Assembly (NCBI GenBank): GCA_024449915.1
Contig: JAMZAV010000097.1
Coordinates: 1,550,001 to 1,614,000, forward strand
From: Sweltsa coloradensis
Lineage: Eukaryota; Arthropoda; Insecta; Plecoptera; Chloroperlidae
Reading direction: 5' to 3'
DNA length: 64,000 bases
In this document: in pieces, positions 11,333 to 21,998 of the stretch
How the letters are laid out: each line of letters starts with the position of its first letter
How positions within the stretch are numbered: position 1 is the first letter of the stretch
Program-made: the position numbers and the translations under genes
The notes under the pieces: generated by a model
Seen by the model: the letters and a program-made list of their open reading frames with translations, nothing else
Database searches by the model: none
Told to the model about the DNA's origin: nothing

Positions 11333-12387
11333 ATACGAACCTGGCGGAGAATACAAATGGACGTAGATTGGCATTGCCCTATTGTTAACCCTTTGTTTCC
11401 CACCCCCCCTCTGCATGCCTAGCCCTCTAGCGAGAGATGAAGAAGGATAAGGCTGCGCTAGATTTAAAACTGTACAAAGAAAATACCGGCCACTGTGAAC
11501 TGCCAAAAGAAAAAACTATTACTAAATGAACAATAATTTTCAAATCAGGTAATTAGGAAATTAGATATTGGTATTAATTAGGAAATATTACGCAAACAAT
11601 AATTTCGAGTTTCGCATTTTTCCTAAGATTTTTACAATTTTCCATATTTTTTCTACGATCTGAAGGGAAATTTTGGATTTTAATTAAAGGTACATTTTAA
11701 GTTAAAATGAAAATTCTAAGGATACCTAGACTAGATTTTTTTCTAATTTTCTTTTCTTTTTTTGTGCATATTTTGGATTTTGAGTATCTCAAATACTTGC
11801 AATACAAGATAAAGCTATATCAAATTTTCGGGGCAAACCAGAATTGGTATATCTTGGTATAAATAATATTTTTTTAAGTTTTGTTCGTATTAGGACGCAT
11901 TAACTGTAAGGCCATAATGCGCCACTCCAGCGGCTAGCCTATGATAGGCTAAGGAGGCCTTCTAGGTAGGAGAAAGAAAGGGAATGTTACCGGATACTCA
12001 ACACATGGCTCACCTACTCGTCTAACAACGACTTTGGCGTTTTCCTAGTAAATAAACAATATAGGCCTATAGAATAATAAGGCAAACCCCCAGTGCCCAG
12101 CGCTGCAGCTCATCGGAAGAGTGCACCCATCCAATGATATACACAGAGATTATTATACATGCACTTTCAGGCGCGGACTGGCAGGGGGTGACATTCCGGG
12201 CCCAAGTGGAACATTTGTACACACTACACTTTCAGTTTCAGACAAAATATAATTATATAATTGTGTATTTGTTTACTGCGAAAAAGAGTTGCCGAAAGAA
12301 ATACATTACCCGGTAGATAATATTAGCTCTTCAAACGAGAATGGTTGTTCAGTGTTCTCACTTCACAGTTTTCAGTAGGAACTAGTG
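11333..12387. other. No gene recognised
   Basis: Very AT-rich with TAGGCCTA-type motifs near 11935 and 12060. I see no splice-bounded ORF, RNA or transposon end. Confidence 0.3.
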
Positions 12388-12389
12388 TA

Positions 12390-13753
12390 ATCCTGTCAAA
12401 TAAGAATTTTTGGAGGAAAAAATTGCGATGTCGCTGAATTTTTGCAGAGACCTTCCTTAAAGGATACTTTTCAACATACTAAAACTCCCCTACAATCAGA
12501 CTGGAGCTTCGGCCGCCATATTGGAAAATGGCGGCCAAAAAGTGTTTGTTATCGAATATCTCCAAATTTGTTTGAGATAGACAAAATATTTCAATGGCAA
12601 AAATATTCCCCATTTAATTCCCTACAAAACAGGTGTCTTCTATAGTTTTGGTAGGGGCAAAGGTTACGTCACAAAATCGTGGTTTATGTGTTGCTCATTG
12701 GAGTACCAGCTTATTTCCAAATGTTTACGCCCAGCATCAAACAATGCCCGGTAAATCCGTAATAAATCGACTTAAATACAAAAGGACTTTTGTGCGGGTT
12801 GATGAAAGTTTCCATTAGTATTTTTTTAAATCAGGTTTGCAAAATCCGATTTTGCATTCACCCGGAATTTGGGTTTTATCATTGTTGGCATTTCCTCAAA
12901 AATGCCCTTTTTGACTGTCCATTATTAAGCACTAAATTCTTTCTACGCACATTGAAATGACTTGAATAATGATCCGATTACAACCAAAGTTTAAATCCAA
13001 TATGACTGCTAATTCCTAATATTCACAATATGAATACTGTTTTCGTGCTGTTTTTACACTCTTTTTGTTACACAATTCACTTTGATGTTGTGGATATTAG
13101 GAATTAGCAGCCATATTGGATTTAAACTTTGGTTGTAATCGGATCATTATTTGAGTCATTTCAATGTGCGTAGGAAGAATTTTTCCTCCAATGCTATTTA
13201 GTGCTTGAAAATCGTCAGTCAAAAAGGGCATTTTTGAGGAAATGACAACAATGGAAAAACCCAAATTTCGGGTAAATGCAAAATTCGATTTCGCACACCT
13301 GATTTTTTAAATACTAATGAAAGCTTTCACGAACCCCGTACAAAAGTCTTTTTGTATTTAAATCGATTTATTACGGATTTACCGGGCATTGTTTGATGCT
13401 GGGCGTGCAAATTTGGAAATAAGCTGGTACTCCAATGAGCAACACATAAACCACGATTTTGTGACGTAACCTTTGCCCCTACCAAAACTATAGAAGACAC
13501 CGGTTTTGTAGGGAATTAAATAGGGAATATTTTTGCCATTGAGATATTTTGTCTATCTCAAACCAATTTGGAGATATTCGATAACAAACACCTTTGGGCC
13601 GCCATTTTCCAATATGGCGGCCGAAGCTCCAGTCCGATTGTAGGGGAGTTTTAGTATGTTGATAAGTATTATATAAGGAAGGTCTCTGCAAAAATTCAGC
13701 AACATCGCAATTTTTTCCTCCAAACGTCAATATACGATCTTATTTGACAGGAT
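12390..13753. mobile_element. 1.36 kb palindromic transposon with TA target duplication
   Basis: Almost the whole element is two inverted arms of about 640 bp around a 70-nt spacer near 13055. The ends read ATCCTGTCAAATAAGA on both sides and are flanked by TA (12388-12389 and 13754-13755), as in the Tc1/mariner class. The arms carry repeated GGCCGCCATATTGG and ATGGCGGCC blocks. ORFs on either strand (60-80 codons) are mirror images of each other and show no transposase, so it is a non-autonomous foldback element. Confidence 0.85.
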
Positions 13754-13755
13754 TA

Positions 13756-14713
13756 AGTGAGTATCATGTGTAACTAATTCAACTGATACCAATGGATCAC
13801 GAAAGCTGAAACAAAATATATCTAATACATAAATATATGTGTTCAATAACTTTATTATTGGAAAGTTATGCATGATTCAATCAAAATGTCCAGTATAGCC
13901 TACGTCATGGAGGCTCGCCGCTGACCGCCACCTTGCCAAATCCACTCACAAGCTCGCATTTTGCGAGTGCGAATTTGGTACTTGCGACTTACATTATTGG
14001 TTTTAAGGCTTCCTCGAATATAATTCTCGCGAGATACACATACACAACCTCGGGTAGTTACTATAGTTGGCGCCTGTGAATCGCGTTCTAAAATAGCGTT
14101 TTAGGCCATAAAATATAACGACCCCCCACCCCCCACAAAAAAAATCACCTTGGCGAAATTGCCTCCGGCGGCTGGGGCTTCGCCCCAGTCCCCTACTTTG
14201 CTACGCATCCTCGTACGGGACCTACTACATGCCAGCATCCCGGGCCTTTTCGTCCCAGTTCGCCCCTGTGCACCTTGTACCATGGAGCGCACCCATACCC
14301 CATACTCTCTCACAGTCGTCAGTCGTGGCGTAGCGTTGATATATCGAGGCCTGTGAATCAGAAAGACTACCGTAAATGAGAAAAAACTATTATAACGGAA
14401 CAGCAACAAAAAGTATCCTCCCGCCCCATTTAAATAAAATTAATATTTAGCTACGAGGGCGGACTTACTGATGTTTTTCTTGTAATTAATATAGAGAAAA
14501 CAATATACAATACACGATATATACAATATAGGCCCGAGTTCAACAAATTATTTTGGGCCTATGGCAGCGCGGGGCCCTGTTCGTCTGCACGGCTAGAATA
14601 AGAGTCACACAGTGTCACAGTGTCAGTCAGTACTCATTACCATTACCGGTCCCGGTACAATCTTGCTTGCCATGTTCTAACAGGGCTTTCTGTATTGCCA
14701 GCAGTTTGTTGCT
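13756..14713. other. No gene recognised; GC-rich patch 14100-14330
   Basis: Contains C-runs (14121-14135) followed by 'ggctggggcttcgcccca', a local hairpin of the sort found near transposon ends. I could not identify paired termini or a gene. Confidence 0.3.
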
Positions 14714-15234
14714 GAACTTAGACTTGCTACGTTTTTGGGTACAATCGAAGAAATATTTCTCATGAATATCGTACTTTTACGATTTTTTTCGATTGGACAT
14801 TAAGGTAATGGTGATGTATTGCTTTTTGAAAGAAAAAGTTGAAAAAGTTAGCCAGAATTCATTGAATAATGGTTTTAATATGAGTTTTTTTAGGGTTTAG
14901 TGCGATATTTTCGTACCATTTGGGCCAATTCTGACCAAACGAGTGGGGCTGCAACGTTCATATTATACATGGACATTAAGATTATGGTGATGTAGTACCT
15001 TTTGAAAGAAAAAGTTGAAAAAGTTAGCCAGAATCCATAGAAATAAAGCTTTTAATATAAGTTGTTTACGGTAAATAATACCAATTGACAGGTAACAATA
15101 GAAACTTGACAACAATCACCTACAATGCGTAGGCAGCAAAACAAAGCACTTGCAAAAGTAAAGATATCCCACGCAAACTAAAAACTTTAAAAAGCTCATC
15201 CATCAACGCGGCGGGACTTTAGCGTTTTCCTAGT
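14714..15234 (+). mobile_element. Helentron-like element A, 5'-truncated
   Basis: Starts inside the consensus at 'ctgaacttagacttgctacg' and runs to the hallmark 3' end: GCTCATCC, hairpin AACGC...GCGTT, CCTAGT at 15229-15234. A segment of about 140 bp around 'gaaagaaaaagttgaaaaag' is duplicated in tandem. Confidence 0.8.
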
Positions 15235-17510
15235 TATGTACCATCGTGCCAAATTTCATGCTGATAGGTGCCTTCATGGTGAATGCTGGAAAATGGAAAT
15301 CAAGGTAAAAATAATTGGATGAGCGAAGCGAAGACTTCAATTTCACCGACCCCCAAAAAAATTTAGCTCGGGTGTTTTTTATTTGTTTTTTTTGTTTGTT
15401 TTTCTGTCTGTTTGTTCGCTCTCTACCGGGCAAACGGCATATACGATCTTGATGAAAATTTGAGGATACCTTCGAAATCTCTGAACTTAGACTTGCTACG
15501 TTTTTGGGTACAATCAAAGAAATATTTCTCATGAATATCGTACTTTTGCGATTTTTTTCGATTTTTAGTGCGATATTTTCGTTACATTTGGGCCGATTCT
15601 GACCAAACGGGTGGGGCTACAACATTCATATTTCACGTGCACATTAAAGTAATGGTGATGTATTGACGTTTGAAAGAAAAAGTTGAAAAAGTTAGCCAGA
15701 AATAATAGAAATAAAGGTTTTAATTTGAGTTTTTTGAGGTGTAAATATTAAAACCTTTATTTCTATAGATTCTGGCTAACTTTTTCAACTTTTTCTTTCA
15801 AAAGTCAATACATCACTCTTACCCTTATGTCCATGTGAAATATGAACGTTGTAGCCCCCGCCGTTTGGTCAGAATCCGCCCAAATAGCACGAAAATATAG
15901 ATTTTAGATCTTTCCACAGCCTTGTTACAAACAATCAAAGATCCAACAGACCTAATGATTGCTTTGTATGGGCCGTGTTAATATGTTTTATTAATAATTA
16001 AAAAGCTCATCCATCAACGCGACTAAAAAAAGCGTTTGCGAAGCTTCCTAGTAACAATTAACAAGTAACAATAAAAACTTGACAACAATCACCTACAATG
16101 CATTCAAAAAGCACTTGCAAAGGAAAAGTGGTCCTACGCAAACTAAAAACTTACAAAAAAGCTCATCCGTCAACGCGGCGGGACTTAAGCGTTTCCTAGT
16201 AAAAACTAATTTGAATAAAAAATCAATGTTAGGTTAGAGCTATAAATTATTCCAATTTTAGGGGATGATTTAGGGGGTGTTGGGGGTGGAATATCGCTTG
16301 CCTCTCGGAGGATTATTTTTCATATTATTATGTACCATCATGCCAAATTTCATGATGATAGCTCATTAGGTGCCTTCATGGTGAATGCTGGAAATCAAGG
16401 TAAAATAATATAAACTATTAGGGATGGGGGTTGAAAAAATGTGGTTTAGGAAATGATAATAGGCCGATTGGGTTAAACCACATTAGAACATAAATTTTAT
16501 AACTAATTTGAATAAAAATTCAATTTTGGGTTAGAGTTATGAATTATTCCAATTTTAGGGGATGATTTAGGGGGTGTTGGGGATGAAATATCACTTGCCT
16601 CTCGGCACATTATTTTTCATATTAGTATTATGTACCATCGTGCCAAATTTCATGCTGATAAAACTTATTAGGTGCCCTCATGGTGAATGCTGGAAATCAA
16701 GGTAAAAATAATATAAACTATAAGACATGGGGGTTGAAAAAATGTGGTTTAGGAAATGAGAATAGGTCGATTGGGTTAAAACACATTAAAACATAATTTT
16801 AATAATAATTTGAATAAAACATCAATTTTAAGGTTAGAGCTATGAAATATTCCAATTTTAGGGGATGATTTAGGGGGTGTTGGGGTGGAATATCGCTTGC
16901 CTCTCGGCGGATTATTTTTCATATTATTATGTACCATCATGCCAATTTTCATGATGATAACTCATTAGGTGCCTTAATGGTGAATGCTGGAAATCAAGGT
17001 AAAAATAATATTAACGGGATGGGGGTTGACAAAATGTGGTTTATATAATGAGAATAGGACGATTGGGTTCAAACACATTAGAATATAATTTTAATAACTA
17101 ATTTGAATAAAAATTCAATTTTGGGTTAGAGCTATGAATTATTCCAATTTTAGGGGATGATTTAAAGGGTGTTGGGGGTGGAATATCGCTTGCCTCTTGG
17201 CGGATTATTTATCATATTAGTACTATGTACCATCGTGCCAAATTTCATGCTGATAACTCATTAGGTGCCTTCATGGTGAATGCTGGAAATCAAGGTAAAA
17301 ATAATATAAACTATTAGGGATGGGGGTTGACAAAATGTGGTTTATATAATGAGAATATACCGATTGGGTTAAAACCCATTAGAACAAAATTTTAATAACT
17401 AAATTGAATAAAAATTCAATTTTGGGTTAGAGCTATGAATTATTCCAATTTTAGGGGATGATTTAGGGGGTGATAGGGTGGAATATTGCTTGCCTCTCGG
17501 CGGAAGTATA
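15235..17510 (+). repeat. Tandem array, unit about 300 bp
   Basis: Successive units begin near 16204, 16502, 16806, 17097 and 17397 with 'actaatttgaataaaa'. Each contains 'ttccaattttaggggatga', 'tcgcttgcctctcgg', 'tgtaccatcgtgccaaat' and 'ggtgaatgctggaaatcaa'. A piece of the same unit at 15236-15320 lies left of a Helentron-like insertion, so the array was split by it. Unit spacing of 291-304 bp; units differ by scattered substitutions. Non-coding. Confidence 0.85.
15322..16202 (+). mobile_element. Composite Helentron-like insertion in the tandem array
   Basis: Begins with the family start TTGGATGAGCGAAGCGAAG, and its 3' end CCTAGT lies at about 16197-16202. It holds two successive 3' ends (near 16053 and 16202) and an internal inverted duplication of the 'tttcaactttttctttcaa' segment (15660-15900), so at least two family members are stacked here. 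Confidence 0.75.
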
Positions 17511-17604
17511 TAAGTCTGAGGTACATCTAAGTGTGGTCCAAGTTTCATAGTTCTAAGATATACCGTTTTCTCTGTAGGCTCTTATTCCTCTCTAATCCCC
17601 AGGG

Positions 17605-18350
17605 CCCCGATTCATGTACATTTATCCCGGGTATAAGTGGTATAAGGACGGTATAATGCAGGACATGGCAGGATAAGGCCTGGTTAAGTCTGAGCAACTC
17701 TCATCCAATCAAAAATTTTCAATCCAACAACAAGTACAACAAATGTTTTTTCCACTGCATTCCACAGCCATGTAAATCAGCAGATTTGCAAAAGAACACT
17801 AAAAATTTGCACCATCTTTTGTTTTACATTTTTATTTATTGACAGAAGATTGCGTGAGATCATTAAAAGAAAAGAAAAGGCGTATTATTGCCGTAAATTT
17901 TGGAATAGCCTAGGACTATCATACCATTGTTTATCTGCATTAGGCTTTTGGTAATCAAAACTAGTTATTTGTGCGGGATGTGTGTCAAAACAAGGTCGTA
18001 CAGGCCTAGGGTTGCCTAGGAGAGGCCAAGGGCTTGTCAAACGTGTTATGTTAGTATAAATTTTATCTAGTCCTATAGCCTAATCGAACTTTAGGCCTAC
18101 ACTGTTGTATTATGAATAATTTTCTACATCTGGGCCTAGGCCCGGGACGGTTTCTGATTTGTTTTATGAGAGTTATGACAACTCTTCTCGTTTTAAACAT
18201 AGACGCAACATTTAAAATGTCCGCCATCTGTTTACATATTTTCTTATCCCCGTGCGAGGCGGGATAAGTCTTCATGAATTGGATTCGGAGTTATACCGCA
18301 CTTATACCACCTAACTCTGCTTATACCGGGATAAAAATGTACTTGAATAG
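17605..18350. mobile_element. Inverted-repeat element, unclassified
   Basis: The left end contains 'catgtacatttatcccgg' and 'gtataagtggtata'. The right end contains the complementary 'ttataccgggataaaaatg' and 'tataccgcacttatacca'. The 600-bp interior lacks a recognisable ORF, so this is probably a non-autonomous DNA transposon. Exact ends and target duplication are not resolved. Confidence 0.55.
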
Positions 18351-19256
18351 CTAGCTAGCCAGCCGAAGGTTTTCGTCGATTTTTACGCAATTTTTTTTAA
18401 CACAGAACGGGTTATCGGATCGGACTGATTTTTTTTTGTATGTCATGGACCACATATCAGGTCATATAGGCCTACCGAGTTTTAAGATTGTAAATCTTTC
18501 GGGACGGCGTGTGCAGATAGCTGAAAACCCCCCAACTCGGGTAGGAGTAAACAGGTTCGAGTTATCATCGCCTACTAGCAGTCGCGTGCGCTTGGCTGCG
18601 GGCGAACGACCATCGCCCTAGATCAATGAATATTAATTGCAGCCACTTTTGTTTGTCACGGCCTTGTATAAGCCTACTACACTCACCCCACGGATATAGA
18701 ATTGCCCCCCCCCCCCCATGATCATGTCCTTGGTACACCACTGTACTGTGGTCTCCCCCATTGGAAAATCTCTGCGCACGCCTATGGTGAAAACATAAAA
18801 TTGAGACTAGCGTTGACACTTAGCGGTTTTCAGCTTTCAAGACAGCGGCAACTTGACACAAATTCGCTAAAAATCCTCAAAATGTGTGTTGATATTCCTC
18901 ATTTTGTTTGTGTTGTGTTTGCTTTTTGCAGTCATTCCCAAACTTATGATAATATAGTAAAATATTACCAGAGTCGATAAAGAGGGGAAACTTTTTTATT
19001 GACTCTGATAATTAGTTCATAAACTGAGGACGATATATAAATTTTTTATTTGATGTGAGGCTTTGATTTAGGTACCTTGTTTTTATGAAGCACTTTTTTG
19101 ATTTCGTCAAAGTTAGCGGTGCAACCCTTGAATTTGGCGGTATTTTAAGTTGGTACTAGCGGCCTTGGTGCTGGGGGTATTGGCAACGCTGCTCGGAATC
19201 TGTGGGTTGAAAAACGAACACTTTTCATTTGCTTACAGTCTTACACCAAAATAGCG
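18351..19256. other. Upstream region of the coiled-coil gene
   Basis: Contains a C13 run near 18705-18718 and AT-rich sequence. Just before the start codon, 'tttgcttacag' ending at 19238 looks like a splice acceptor, so the first coding exon may be preceded by an untranslated exon somewhere in this stretch. No TATA box was pinned down. Confidence 0.35.
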
Positions 19257-20578
19257 ATGGAATCTGAAAAAGATGTTGATTTTAACTTGGAGCAAATATT
19301 GAAAAGTATAGAGGCTACTGAAGTAAAAAACAGACTGGTTACACAAGAACTGATCGCCGAGAAATCGAAGTTAGAAGAAGCTAAGAAAGAACGTGAAATA
19401 GGTAGGCTTCCCCAGTTTTGTGTGAGGACCTAGGCCCAGGCCCAAGCCCTGTCCTTCATTTACGCCTAGCCCTAGACTAGACCACGGCTCTCCAACTACA
19501 TTCAGATCTTGATGAGCGTTGAATTGTGTATTTTTAGGTTATGGGTCGGTGGGTCCTAGAACGCAAGGCTACCCGTATTAAGTTAAGGTACTTTTCTTGG
19601 TTATGTATCCTGGTTCTTTGCAGAAGAGCTTAATCTGTGAACTGTGATATGTACATGAAACATGATGAATGAAAAGAATGTTTGATAAAAAGATTTGTCT
19701 TGGGTGGGCGGCTTTGCCAGCCAAAATAAGTTTTTGTGGGAGTAGCTTTCTGCATGTTCGTTGTTGCGTTGCCTTTTCTATTCTTTTAGTTAAGTTATTT
19801 ACCACAGTCTTTTGTTTTACGTTACAGTCTTGGCAAAACGTGAAGAAGAAGATTTTAAATCCAGACAGTTTGAAAAAGAAATAAGTCTTTTGGATGATAA
19901 AATTCCACGCAAAAGAGCTGCCATTGAGAAACTAATGAAACAGATCGAGGACATCCGCTTCCAAACTGAGGATATCAAGTGGAAACAAACTAAAGCTAGG
20001 CTGGTTCTGGAAAGCGAGAGAGCTAAGCGTCAGACTTATCGTAAGGCCATGGACAAACGCGTCGAAGAAGACACACTGAAGACGATATCAGTACTAGAAA
20101 GCGAGGCCGAAATGAAAATTGCGGCATTAAAGGCAGAGCGCGCTCTAAAGGAGGAAGAACTGCGGAAGCACAAGGAATATCTGCAGGAAGATATATCGAA
20201 AATGAAAAATACCTTGAAAGAAAGAGAAAAGATTGTGTTGGCTAACGATAGAGAAATTTCTGTTCTCAAGGTAGGTCTAGTTCAAATGTAGGCCCTACTT
20301 TCATGTTTAGGCATATTTCCCTTTGTTTGGACTGTAGATTTTGTGTTTTTTAGTAGGCCTATGACCGAACTAAATTTGAGTACTTATATTTTTGATTCTA
20401 GAAACGAAACGCTGCGATGTTACTGCGACTGAAATGCAAACTACAGGAGTCGGAAGGGCGAAGACGCGGTTTGGAAGCTAGTCTGGGCCGACACCGAGAG
20501 ATGGCGAGACTTGCCAGCCTTCCCGCAGTGAGCGAGAGATACAAAACAACCGCGAAGCTTCAAACGCCGCGGCAGTAG
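19257..20578 (+). CDS. Coiled-coil protein, three exons, 254 residues
   Basis: Exons 19257-19401, 19828-20270 and 20402-20578. The donors are G|GTAGGC and AAG|GTAGGT, and the acceptors TTACAG and TTCTAG. The reading frame passes both junctions exactly (145+443 nt is a multiple of 3) and stops at TAG 20576-20578. The protein begins MESEKDVDFNLEQILKSIEA and is almost continuously charged and helical. Residues 20-215 are dense in E, K, R, Q and L with heptad-like spacing, and the last 25 residues are less regular and end in TPRQ. No signal peptide, membrane segment or enzymatic motif is visible. A scaffold or structural coiled-coil role is inferred from composition only; I do not recognise the ortholog. 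The ATG follows AAATAGCG, with a possible 5' UTR splice acceptor at 19238. Confidence 0.85.
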
Positions 20579-21998
20579 TTACAACTTCACAAGTAAAGTG
20601 GATACAAGAAAACTTAATTCACCGCCCGAATGAATAATTTTCGGACACTATATTGAAGTATACTTTAATCAATAATATGTATTATAAGTTATTTTATTAT
20701 GTTAGGTGTTTTCGGTTATTCACAAAATTATCCAAACGTTGTAATATGTAGGTAGGGCTTAGGCCCTACTTAACTATCACAAACTTTAACCGTTGTGGTT
20801 TAACGTCTCGTGAATTTGTTTAGTTTTCTTAAAGAAAAAACTGAAAAAGCTTACAAGAAAAAAACACTAAATAATAAGAGTGACAATATTTTTTATTTTT
20901 ACCATTATTTTTTCATTGTTCAACTACTTTGTAGTGACAGTTTCTCCTGTTACTGTTATTCAAAATATTAAGCTACTAGCTACATTAATTCACTGTAATA
21001 TTAATATTTTCAATCGTTTCGAAAGAGTTGTTTTGATTGGTGGTAAAACACAAACTGTAGCGAAGGTGCTTACAATTGGATCAAGTAGCTTTGCAAGTAG
21101 ATTAGCCTATTAGATACATATAACTACTCTATGTATTATTTCTTTGATTTAAATGACCTAAGTTTTCTCAATTGTTCATTGTAGTTTAAAGTAGAAATAA
21201 ATAAATAAACTGTATTATAAAACAAACTATTAGCATTCGCTTTACCTACCTGCACACGCACACTGGATTCGAACATTCTGTTTGAACCCGTGAGCTGAAC
21301 TAGCCATCTCCTAAGGCTAGGCTCACTACCAAAATTATCCCAAACTATCCAAAACAACCACTTTAAATGTAGGGCTACGTCGTGATTGGTTGCTACTAAC
21401 ATTATAATAATATTTATAGGTTAAACAAGCTTTCAGTCAGGATTGCCGGTCACGGGTATCGGACTGACGACTCCCGAATTAGAGATTTTCGCGTTGCGCA
21501 TGTTTTTTGTCGTTAAATTCCTATCTCATAAGTTACGTCAAATTGTCTGTGTTTAACTATAATAAGCACAACTCTGATATTTGAATTGCAATAGCCATAG
21601 GCCTATTACTTAACCGAATACGATCGCCAAGAATAATAATAATAATCGTACCATGCTGGGATTGCATGGGACCTCCGTTATAGGCATTTCCCTTACCTTG
21701 TACACTCGGCGTCAGAAGTAAAACAAGGGCTGGGTAGGCCTATTGAAGATACAACGATACCCCTTGATTTACTTCTGACGCCGGGTGTACCTAGCCTAGT
21801 TGTTTGAAGGAACAAAGTTAAGTTATGCAACAATGTGTCGGCGCAAGCGGCAATAACTTTTTGATAGTTGCATACCAACAATATTTGTATTAAAAAATTG
21901 TTGCCTATTGCGTGGTAACCATCACGTGAAAATTGGTAAACATCCTTGAATGTGTAAATCTCTAGAAAAATGCGTTCACTAGGCACTAGGCCAATAGA
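20579..21998. other. Intergenic region between coiled-coil and tetraspanin genes
   Basis: AT-rich. A tRNA-like fragment may lie near 21250-21320 on the minus strand (a B-box-like GTTCGAATCC), too weak to call separately. A strong hairpin at 21700-21790 is listed on its own. This stretch should contain the 3' UTR of the first gene and the promoter of the second. Confidence 0.35.
21700..21790. repeat. Long-stem hairpin upstream of the tetraspanin gene
   Basis: A 30-bp arm starting GTACACTCGGCGTCAGAAG at 21700-21729 is complementary, with about three mismatches, to 21761-21790. The loop is about 31 nt. It lies 210 bp before the tetraspanin ATG. It could be a MITE remnant or a structured element in the promoter or 5' UTR. 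Confidence 0.7.

Noticed and set aside
15235..17510. CRISPR-like array
   Set aside because: Units are about 300 bp and directly adjoining without unique spacers; the genome is eukaryotic.
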